The notes below the pieces were generated by a model. It was not told the origin of the DNA. It did no database searches and was given only the letters and a program-made list of their open reading frames with translations. The translations under genes were made by a program, and so were the position numbers. Below are positions 1-5,462 of a stretch of DNA of 7,612 bases, one piece after another. The DNA is from an uncultured Bacillota bacterium (GTDB taxonomy: Bacteria; Bacillota; Clostridia; UBA1381): positions 1 to 7,612 of the forward strand of contig CASFSH010000055.1 in NCBI GenBank assembly GCA_949297205.1, in the 5' to 3' direction. Numbering within the stretch: position 1 is the stretch's first letter; each line of letters starts with the position of its first letter.

Positions 1-308
1 GTAGGATTTGATGAATTGGTTACGCAATAATCGGTATATTTGGTATTCCATAGACAAAATCCGTCATGATGCTTTGTTACAAGAACAATAAAATTCATTC
101 CCGCTTCATATGCCGTTTTTGCCCAGCTGTCTGCGTCTATCGTTTCAGGCTGATATGATTTTGCTCTTATCATTCCGTCAGACCATTCCGTATTTCCGAA
201 GGTATTAACTCCAAAATGAATAAACATACCGAATTTACGTTTTATGTGTTCTTTTTGATATTCATTTGGTTCTGTTGACGGTATTTGCTTAATTAAACTA
301 TCCTGCAT
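1..308 (-). CDS. Alpha-L-fucosidase, GH29 family, N-terminal part (3' end outside window)
   Basis: The first 102 codons of a gene that runs off the left edge. GH29 enzymes remove terminal L-fucose from glycans by a retaining mechanism. Visible family marks are the segment KFGMFIHFGVNTF (residues about 25-37, with His31), EWSDG (41-45), an AKTAYEAGMNFIVLVTKHHDGF strand whose His80-His81 pair belongs to the fucose-binding site of the family, and LWNTKYTDY shortly after. The catalytic Asp lies further on and cannot be seen. There is no signal peptide, so the enzyme is probably cytoplasmic and would act on imported oligosaccharides. The ATG at 308-306 has AAAAGAG seven bases upstream, inside the end of rpiB, and the rpiB stop is only 4 bp away, so the two are very likely co-transcribed and perhaps coupled. 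The GVNTF/EWSDG style suggests the alpha-1,3/1,4-type subgroup; that is inference. Confidence 0.88.
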   Translation of the reverse strand, partial: MQDSLIKQIPSTEPNEYQKEHIKRKFGMFIHFGVNTFGNTEWSDGMIRAKSYQPETIDADSWAKTAYEAGMNFIVLVTKHHDGFCLWNTKYTDYCVTNSSNP

Positions 309-312
309 ACTA

Positions 313-765
313 TCACTCTTTTCTGTTTATTATTTTCTCAAGGTTATGAATTTTTGCAATTCTGTCTGCGTGTCTGCCGCCTTCAAATTCAGCTTCAAGC
401 CATGCGTCTATAATTCTGAAAGCCAATTCTCTGCCTATAACTCTTCCGCCCATACATATTACATTTGCATTGTTATGTCTTTTTGTCATTTCGGCACTGT
501 ACACATCATGGCAATGTGCCGCCCTGATGCCGTCTATTTTATTTGCTGCCATGGAAATACCTATTCCTGTTCCGCAGATAAGTATTCCATTTTCACATTC
601 TTTATTATTTATTGCCCTGCAAACCTTTTCGGCTATGTCCGGGTAGTCCACACTGTTTTCATCATAGCACCCGAAATCCTTATATTCCAAACCTTTTTCT
701 TCAAGATGTTTTATTATATGAGTTTTTAATTCAAACCCACCGTGATCGCTTCCTACTGCTATCAT
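313..765 (-). CDS. rpiB: Ribose-5-phosphate isomerase B
   Basis: Interconverts ribose 5-phosphate and ribulose 5-phosphate in the non-oxidative pentose phosphate pathway; cytoplasmic. The 150-residue length is normal for the RpiB/LacAB family. The N-terminus IAVGSDHGGFELK holds Asp7-His8, ICGTGIGIS holds the catalytic Cys64, KRHNNANV holds His97, and Arg131/Arg135 near the end match the phosphate-binding arginines of E. coli RpiB with a constant offset of two. These match RpiB rather than the galactose-6-phosphate isomerase LacA/LacB pair, and there is no second paralogous subunit here. The ATG start has AAGGGAG five bases upstream. The gene lies 50 bp after tsaB and 4 bp before the fucosidase gene. 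An allose-6-phosphate or other sugar-phosphate isomerase role is possible given the fucosidase neighbour but less likely. Confidence 0.95.
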   Translation of the reverse strand: MIAVGSDHGGFELKTHIIKHLEEKGLEYKDFGCYDENSVDYPDIAEKVCRAINNKECENGILICGTGIGISMAANKIDGIRAAHCHDVYSAEMTKRHNNANVICMGGRVIGRELAFRIIDAWLEAEFEGGRHADRIAKIHNLEKIINRKE

Positions 766-779
766 TTTTTCTCCCTTCC

Positions 780-803
780 GCCGAACGATAGTTTTTTATC
801 GGC
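780..803 (-). other. Hairpin-forming sequence directly before the rpiB ribosome binding site
   Basis: In the 50-bp gap between tsaB and rpiB the minus strand can fold in two mutually exclusive ways: GCCGA (803-799) with TCGGC (784-780), or CGATA (801-797) with TATCG (790-786) around an AAAAAC loop. The structure ends next to the GGAAGGGAG ribosome binding site of rpiB (779-771). No T-run follows, so it is not an intrinsic terminator. It may tune rpiB translation or mRNA stability, or be chance. Confidence 0.3.
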
Positions 804-815
804 AATATCTTAAAG

Positions 816-1523
816 TTATTTATTTTGCTTCTTTTCTTCCGCTTCTCTTTCCGCCTGAGATTTTCTTAAATATACGGGGACAAGACCAATCCCGTCGGTT
901 GTTTCTCCTCTTTCATACATTTTTCTTGCAGCCGAAGCAACCGCAGATGCTCTTTGTGCATTTGAACATACAGGTGCAAACAATGCATTTTCTCCCAACT
1001 CCCGTATAATGGTTTCTTTATGGACGGGAACTCCATCCCCCAAGAAAACAGCTTTTTCACCTGTTGCTTTTAATTCATTCAAAAGTTCCTCAAGAGATAT
1101 GGCACGGGGAGAAGCTATTTCATTCAATTCGTCTTTGTTCCATTTATATACTGCATTATATACCTGAGAACGTCTTGCGTCCATTATCGGCACAATGGCA
1201 TATTCACAAAAAGGAATATTGTATGCCATTGCGGCAAGCGTACATACTCCGGCAACAGGCTTGTTTAACACATCTGCCATTCCCTTTGCAGCAGATACTC
1301 CTATTCTCAATCCTGTAAATGATCCCGGTCCGTTTGCCACAGCTATAAGATCAATCTCTGAAATATCCGTTCCCGATTCCTTTAAAACATAATCAATCAT
1401 AGGCATAAGCGTCTGAGAATGAGTCAGTTTATTGTTAAGGACAACCTCGCAAACTAATTTTTCTTCCTCCACAACAGCGGCAGAAGCCACTCCCGAAGAA
1501 GTATCAATTGATAATATTTTCAT
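816..1523 (-). CDS. tsaB: tRNA t6A biosynthesis protein TsaB
   Basis: TsaB (YeaZ) is the non-catalytic ASKHA-fold partner that binds TsaD and, with TsaE, transfers threonylcarbamoyl from threonylcarbamoyl-AMP onto A37 of ANN-decoding tRNAs. The 235-residue protein shows the family signature: KILSIDTSS at the N-terminus, LTHSQTLMP around residues 33-41, and GPGSFTGLRIG around residues 66-76, the hallmark of TsaB. I chose the ATG at 1523-1521 because AGGAAAGG (1537-1530) ends six bases upstream; an in-frame TTG two codons earlier lies directly against that site and is less suitable. It follows tsaE after 38 bp. In many Firmicutes rimI and tsaD come next, but here rpiB does, so the catalytic TsaD must be encoded elsewhere. 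The tail is charged (EREAEEKKQNK) and probably flexible. Confidence 0.94.
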   Translation of the reverse strand: MKILSIDTSSGVASAAVVEEEKLVCEVVLNNKLTHSQTLMPMIDYVLKESGTDISEIDLIAVANGPGSFTGLRIGVSAAKGMADVLNKPVAGVCTLAAMAYNIPFCEYAIVPIMDARRSQVYNAVYKWNKDELNEIASPRAISLEELLNELKATGEKAVFLGDGVPVHKETIIRELGENALFAPVCSNAQRASAVASAARKMYERGETTDGIGLVPVYLRKSQAEREAEEKKQNK

Positions 1524-1561
1524 ATTCAACCTTTCCTGTTCAGATACATCTTAAAAGATTT

Positions 1562-1990
1562 TTATTCTCTTTTTTCAATCTGAATATATCTGAAATCCTC
1601 ATGCTTGTCATAATCTTTTGAAATTAAAATTTCATATCTTTTTTCAGGAAGAATATCGCGTATCTTATCCGACCATTCTATAACAGTAATTCCGTCTGAG
1701 TATACGTATTCTTCAAAACCCACTTCATACATTTCATCACAGTCATCTATTCTGTACACATCAAAATGATGTATAGGAAATTTTCCGCCTTCATAGCAAT
1801 TCACAATTGTAAAGGTAGGACTGCTTATAGGTTCCTGATATCCAAGTGCTTTCACAAGTCCCTGCACAAATGCGGTTTTGCCTGTCCCAAGATCTCCGTT
1901 AAGGCATAAAACATCACCGCTTTTCAATGTCTTAGCAAATGCTTTGGCAATATTTGCAGTTTCCAAGGGACTGTTTGATTTATAAACCAT
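1562..1990 (-). CDS. tsaE: tRNA t6A biosynthesis ATPase TsaE
   Basis: TsaE (YjeE) is the P-loop ATPase that resets the TsaB-TsaD complex during t6A37 synthesis; cytoplasmic. The 142-residue protein has the expected small-GTPase-like order: Walker A GDLGTGKT at residues 32-39, SPTFTIVN starting at Ser57 (switch-like segment), HHFDVYR at 74-80 with the conserved Asp77, and IEWSDK around 104-109 with the family's Glu-Trp. The ATG overlaps the stop codon of fhs by one base (TGATG), and only a weak GGGG lies at the usual distance, so its translation probably depends on coupling to fhs. It is followed by tsaB, its functional partner, which supports the assignment. Confidence 0.95.
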   Translation of the reverse strand: MVYKSNSPLETANIAKAFAKTLKSGDVLCLNGDLGTGKTAFVQGLVKALGYQEPISSPTFTIVNCYEGGKFPIHHFDVYRIDDCDEMYEVGFEEYVYSDGITVIEWSDKIRDILPEKRYEILISKDYDKHEDFRYIQIEKRE

Positions 1991-3660
1991 CAGAACAGCC
2001 CCGTTATTTTTCCGTCTGCATCTATATCTATATTGTTTGCAGCAGGCTTTTTCGGCAATCCCGGCATAACCATAATATCACCCGTTTCGACTACAATAAA
2101 TCCGGCACCGTTTGAAACTCTGACTCTTGAAACTGTAATATCAAAGTCTTCCGGCCGTCCCAAAAGCAGCGGATTGTCTGACAGAGAGTATTGAGTTTTT
2201 GCCATACATATAGGTTTTTTATCCAGTTCAAACTGTTCAAGCTGTGCTATTTGCTTATTAGCCTTTGCAGTATAAACAGCACCTTTTCCCCCATATATTT
2301 TTTTCACTATTATATCGATCTTTTCCTTTATTGATAGATTTTCGTCATACAGCGGCGCATATCCGGATTTCTTATTATCAATAGCAGAAACAACTTTTTC
2401 GGCAAGATCAATTCCTCCTTCTCCGCCCTTTGCAAACACTTCTGACAGAGAAACTTCAACATTATATTCCGCACAAATGTCTTTAACCGTCTTTAATTCC
2501 TCATCCGAATCGGTATCAAATCTATTCAATGCCACTACAACAGGAACATTATAACCCTGCATATTTTCTATATGCTTTTTAAGATTTACAATTCCCTTTT
2601 TCAACGCTTCGACATTTTCTGTTTTCAATTCGGTTTTAGGCACGCCTCCGTTATATTTCAAAGCACGTACCGTTGCCACTATAACCACCGCATCGGGCTT
2701 TAAACCTGCAAAACGACACTTTATATCCATAAATTTTTCCGCACCCAAATCGGCGCCGAATCCTGCTTCGGTAATAACATAATCGCCCAATGAAAGTGCA
2801 AGCTTCGTAGCTATTATACTGTTACATCCGTGTGCAATATTTGCAAAAGGTCCTCCATGTATAAAACACGGGGTATGTGCCAATGTCTGAACAAGATTAG
2901 GTTTTATTGCATCCTTTAATAATGCGGTCATTGCTCCCTGAGCATTAAGCTGTTTTGCATAAACAGGCTCTCCGGAACGGTTATATCCTATTATTATCTC
3001 GCCAAGTCTGTATTTAAGATCTTCAAGATCATTTGACAGACAGAGAATTGCCATAATTTCAGAGGCAACAGTTATCATAAATCCGTCCTCCCTGGGGACT
3101 CCGTTTACTTTGCCTCCAAGTGCCACAACAACATTTCTGAGTGCCCTGTCATTCATATCAAGCACACGTTTCCAAACTATATTTGTAACATCAATATCAA
3201 GCTCATTACCCTGATGTATATGATTGTCAATCATTGCCGACAAAAGATTATTTGCAGCTGTTATTGCATGCATATCTCCGGTAAAATGAAGGTTTATGTC
3301 CTCCATGGGAACAACCTGACTGTAACCGCCGCCGGCCGCACCCCCCTTAACACCCATAACAGGACCTAAAGAAGGTTCTCTTAATGCTAGAACACATTTT
3401 TTGCCGATAAGCGACATAGCATCACCCAGTCCTACAGTTGTTGTTGTTTTACCTTCACCTGCAGGGGTAGGATTTATCGCAGTAACAAGAATCAGTTTTC
3501 CCTTTTTATTTTTTTCTGCCTGCTTTATAAAATTACCGGAAATCTTAGCTTTATATTTCCCGTAAAACTCCAATTCATCTTCCGGTATTCCGATAGAAGC
3601 GGCAACATCTTTAATATGGTTCATTTTTGCAGCCTGTGCAATTTCAATATCTGTAAGCAT
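1990..3660 (-). CDS. fhs: Formate-tetrahydrofolate ligase
   Basis: Makes 10-formyl-tetrahydrofolate from formate, ATP and tetrahydrofolate, feeding purine and formyl-Met synthesis and, in acetogens, the methyl branch of the Wood-Ljungdahl pathway. The 556-residue length is typical. Signatures include NPTPAGEGKTTTT (residues 63-75, P-loop), REPSLGPVMGVKGGAAGGG (from 94), LHFTGDMHAI (from 124), the HGGPFANIAHGCNS loop, TEAGFGADLGAEKFMDIKCR, and a C-terminal PGLPKKPAA stretch. I start it at the ATG at 3660-3658 because AAGGAG (3673-3668) sits seven bases upstream and homologous proteins begin near MLTDIEIAQ; an in-frame start 11 codons earlier would lie before this site. A promoter-like sequence lies just upstream. 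It overlaps tsaE by one base. Presence of fhs alone does not show acetogenesis. Confidence 0.97.
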   Translation of the reverse strand: MLTDIEIAQAAKMNHIKDVAASIGIPEDELEFYGKYKAKISGNFIKQAEKNKKGKLILVTAINPTPAGEGKTTTTVGLGDAMSLIGKKCVLALREPSLGPVMGVKGGAAGGGYSQVVPMEDINLHFTGDMHAITAANNLLSAMIDNHIHQGNELDIDVTNIVWKRVLDMNDRALRNVVVALGGKVNGVPREDGFMITVASEIMAILCLSNDLEDLKYRLGEIIIGYNRSGEPVYAKQLNAQGAMTALLKDAIKPNLVQTLAHTPCFIHGGPFANIAHGCNSIIATKLALSLGDYVITEAGFGADLGAEKFMDIKCRFAGLKPDAVVIVATVRALKYNGGVPKTELKTENVEALKKGIVNLKKHIENMQGYNVPVVVALNRFDTDSDEELKTVKDICAEYNVEVSLSEVFAKGGEGGIDLAEKVVSAIDNKKSGYAPLYDENLSIKEKIDIIVKKIYGGKGAVYTAKANKQIAQLEQFELDKKPICMAKTQYSLSDNPLLLGRPEDFDITVSRVRVSNGAGFIVVETGDIMVMPGLPKKPAANNIDIDADGKITGLF

Positions 3661-3667
3661 ACAATCT

Positions 3668-3673
3668 CTCCTT
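3668..3673 (-). promoter_or_regulatory. Ribosome binding site of fhs
   Basis: AAGGAG within AGAAGGAGAG, seven bases before the ATG at 3660-3658. It decides the start: the longer in-frame version beginning at 3693 would place this site inside the coding region. Confidence 0.85.
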
Positions 3674-3698
3674 CTGTCCAGATTAAAAAACAATAAAG

Positions 3699-3727
3699 GC
3701 TATACCATAAATACGACACAGAGTCAA
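3699..3727 (-). promoter_or_regulatory. Probable sigma-A promoter for fhs-tsaE-tsaB
   Basis: On the minus strand TTGACT (3727-3722) is followed after exactly 17 bp by TATAGC (3704-3699). The -10 box is imperfect but is preceded by TGG, giving an extended -10 (TGnTATA). It lies in the 112-bp gap after the coiled-coil gene, about 40 bp before the fhs start, leaving a short leader. It suggests fhs and its followers can be expressed apart from rsmD-coaD, although no terminator separates them. I see no riboswitch-sized structure in this gap. Confidence 0.5.
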
Positions 3728-3772
3728 TACCCCTCTATCATACGGCACAGCCCGAACAATCTGAATTATGTA

Positions 3773-4216
3773 TTATTTGTTGTTAAAATAATTTCTGTCA
3801 TCCGAAACCTTTTTCAACAGCATTTCCAGACGACGTTCAACATCGCCCAATATATCGTCTGCATACTGGTCGCTGTCGGTAATTAGTTTTGATGATTGTG
3901 CTTTTGCATCTTCAACAAGTTTGGTTGCATATTCCTGAGCCTGTTTTGTTATTTCATTCTCGTCAACCATCTGAATCATTTTTGCTTCCGCAGTCTTTAT
4001 CATAGAATCGGCTCTTGCCTCTGCTTCAGACAAAATTCTTTGTCTTTCCTCTTTTACCCACTTAGCTTCCTTAACTTCATCCGGATATGATAAACGCATT
4101 TCCTGAATATAATCCAATATGTCTTCCTTATCCAAAAGAATTTTTCCGCTCAAAGGTACAGTAGGCGCCTTTTCAACATTTTCCTCCATCAAATTAATGA
4201 TTTCCATTATATCCAT
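3773..4216 (-). CDS. Soluble coiled-coil protein of unknown function, resembling ATP synthase subunit b/H-type stalk proteins
   Basis: A 147-residue hydrophilic protein with no signal peptide or membrane segment. Residues 1-40 form a possible helical head with a PLSGKILLDKEDILDYIQEMR segment. From about residue 46 to 139 the composition is dominated by Glu, Lys, Ala and Gln with heptad-like spacing (for example AEARAD, AEAKM, AQEYATKLVEDAKAQ), predicting one long helix or coiled coil. Similar clostridial proteins next to coaD are usually called ATPase or ATP-synthase subunit b/H-like because of this coiled coil, but there is no nucleotide-binding motif. A DivIVA-like scaffold is another possibility. 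The ATG at 4216 is supported by GAGGAG (4230-4225) eight bases upstream; an in-frame TTG two codons earlier is too close to it. It lies 22 bp after coaD, so is probably co-transcribed with it. Confidence 0.85.
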   Translation of the reverse strand: MDIMEIINLMEENVEKAPTVPLSGKILLDKEDILDYIQEMRLSYPDEVKEAKWVKEERQRILSEAEARADSMIKTAEAKMIQMVDENEITKQAQEYATKLVEDAKAQSSKLITDSDQYADDILGDVERRLEMLLKKVSDDRNYFNNK

Positions 4217-4238
4217 GTTCAAAACTCCTCACTTTTTA

Positions 4239-4712
4239 TTAAAATTTCTTCATAATTTTATCGGCTATTCCCTCCGGGACAAGCCCCTCAAGCTGTCCAT
4301 GATATTTTGCCACTTCCTTTACCATGCTTGAGCTGATATAAGAGAACTTACTGTCCGTCATCATAAAAACGGTTTCATATTCCGGATTCAAAGCCTTATT
4401 TAAAAGTGCCATCTGAAATTCATACTCAAAATCCGCAACCGTTCGTAATCCCTTTATAATTACCGTTGCAAAATTCTGTTTTGCAAAATCTACCAGCAAG
4501 CCACTGAAAACATCACAAGATACATTGTCTATATCACGGGTTGTTTCAATAATCATTTCTCTTCTTTCCTCTGCAGTAAAAATAGGATTTTTACTTGCAT
4601 TGTTCAGAACTCCGACAATAACCTTGTCATATAATCTTGATGCCCTCTTTATAATATCAAGATGTCCGTTGGTAATCGGGTCAAAACTACCGGGATATAC
4701 CGCTATTCTCAT
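4239..4712 (-). CDS. coaD: Phosphopantetheine adenylyltransferase
   Basis: Transfers AMP from ATP to 4'-phosphopantetheine to give dephospho-CoA, the penultimate step of coenzyme A synthesis. The 157-residue length is standard for the bacterial enzyme. It has the nucleotidyltransferase signature YPGSFDPITNGHLDI with Thr14-x-Gly-His17, KNPIF at 41-45, GLRTVADFEYE around Arg90, and SYISSSMVKE (from about residue 124), the second nucleotide-binding motif. The ATG overlaps the rsmD stop by one base (TGATG) and has AGAGGTG about seven bases upstream, so it is both coupled and independently bindable. The rsmD-coaD pair is widely conserved in Firmicutes. Confidence 0.97.
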   Translation of the reverse strand: MRIAVYPGSFDPITNGHLDIIKRASRLYDKVIVGVLNNASKNPIFTAEERREMIIETTRDIDNVSCDVFSGLLVDFAKQNFATVIIKGLRTVADFEYEFQMALLNKALNPEYETVFMMTDSKFSYISSSMVKEVAKYHGQLEGLVPEGIADKIMKKF

Positions 4713-5257
4713 CAGTCTACACCTCTTTGATAAATTGTAATGTAGCTTCTTCCGTATTTTCTCTGCTTTAATATTTCAATCCCGTCAAACTCACCGTGTT
4801 CATCTATAAAATCACTTTCCAAAACAATTATTCCGTCTTTACACAGTATGTCCGACCCGATAATTCCATCAATAATGGGTCTGATAAACCCTTTATTGTA
4901 TGGAGGATCCAAAAAAATTATGTCAAAACTCTCTTTGCATTCTTTTAAAAAGTCCTCGGCAAAAACTTTTTTTACAGTCACTCTGTCTGTAAACATCAAT
5001 TTTTCCGCATTCTTTTTTATTAGATTTATGGAATTTGTGTCTTTATCACAGATCACGGCTTTTCTTGCTCCTCTGCTTATTGCTTCAAAACTCAAAGCTC
5101 CGCTTCCGCCGAACAAATCCAGCACATTTGCATCATATATAAAATCCATAATAAGATTAAACATGGACTCTCTGACACGATCTGTTGTGGGCCGTATATC
5201 CATTCCGTTAAATTCAAATAATTTCTGTCCTTTTCTGGAACCGGATATAATTCTCAA
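4712..5257 (-). CDS. rsmD: 16S rRNA (guanine966-N2)-methyltransferase RsmD
   Basis: An S-adenosylmethionine-dependent enzyme that methylates G966 of 16S rRNA during small-subunit assembly. Motifs in order: RIISGSRKG at the N-terminus, RPTTDRVRESMFN at 22-34, the SAM-binding LDLFGGSGALSFEA from residue 46, an acidic DKD at 71-73, and the catalytic DPPY at 117-120. I place the start at the TTG at 5257-5255 (181 residues) because homologues usually begin MR-I/V-ISG and AGGAAGG (5273-5267) lies nine bases upstream. A GTG three codons earlier (5266) abuts that site and would give 184 residues; it remains possible. A strong promoter lies upstream, so this gene probably begins the rsmD-coaD transcript. 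Confidence 0.95.
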   Translation of the reverse strand: MRIISGSRKGQKLFEFNGMDIRPTTDRVRESMFNLIMDFIYDANVLDLFGGSGALSFEAISRGARKAVICDKDTNSINLIKKNAEKLMFTDRVTVKKVFAEDFLKECKESFDIIFLDPPYNKGFIRPIIDGIIGSDILCKDGIIVLESDFIDEHGEFDGIEILKQRKYGRSYITIYQRGVD

Positions 5258-5266
5258 AGCCGTCAC

Positions 5267-5273
5267 CCTTCCT
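5267..5273 (-). promoter_or_regulatory. Ribosome binding site of rsmD
   Basis: AGGAAGG on the minus strand. It is nine bases from the TTG at 5257 and zero bases from the GTG at 5266, which favours the TTG as the true start. Confidence 0.65.
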
Positions 5274-5311
5274 AAAAGAGAAAGACTACTCCTCTACATT
5301 ACATATTATAT

Positions 5312-5340
5312 ATTTTAACTTAAATATTTCAAATCGTCAA
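5312..5340 (-). promoter_or_regulatory. Sigma-A promoter of the rsmD-coaD transcript
   Basis: TTGACG (5340-5335), a 17-bp spacer, and TAAAAT (5317-5312) on the minus strand: each box is one mismatch from consensus. Transcription would start near 5305, giving a leader of about 48 bases before rsmD. The DNA upstream (about 5341-5400) is very AT-rich with several runs of T on this strand, resembling an UP element. A TATAAT at 5310-5305 is 24 bp from the -35 box and is too far to pair with it. Confidence 0.75.
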
Positions 5341-5433
5341 CCATATTTACAAAAAAAATTGCAAAAATATCAAAAAAATTAATATTTTATGGGATAAATA
5401 AATAAAATGTCGCAAATTGTACATATTATTTGT

Positions 5434-5462
5434 AAAAAAAACGCTGTTACGTCAATTTGACG
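5434..5462 (-). terminator. Weak candidate terminator at the end of recG
   Basis: A 13-base palindrome (CGTCAA/TTGACG around one base, 5450-5462) contains the recG stop codon, and a run of eight T on the minus strand follows (5441-5434). Eight bases (TAACAGCG) separate stem and T-run and the stem is short, so this is a poor match to an intrinsic terminator. The rest of the recG-rsmD spacer (5274-5433) holds only AT-rich sequence and the promoter listed separately. Confidence 0.3.

Noticed and set aside
313..765. Galactose-6-phosphate isomerase subunit LacA or LacB
   Set aside because: The catalytic Cys, His and Arg pattern matches RpiB and there is no second subunit gene or tagatose pathway gene in the window.
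1548..1559. Inverted repeat ATCTT-AA-AAGAT followed by a T-run on the plus strand, as a terminator
   Set aside because: The loop would be two bases, the stem is AU only, and no plus-strand gene ends there.
3661..3693. N-terminal extension of fhs by 11 residues
   Set aside because: It would put the AAGGAG ribosome binding site inside the coding region, and family members start at about MLTDIEIAQ.
3728..3772. Terminator between the coiled-coil gene and fhs
   Set aside because: Only a short CGGGC/GCCG pairing is present and no T-run follows it on the minus strand.
4743..5257. A generic DNA methyltransferase of a restriction system, from the DPPY motif
   Set aside because: The RPTTDRVRESMFN motif, length and coaD neighbour identify RsmD; there is no restriction gene nearby.
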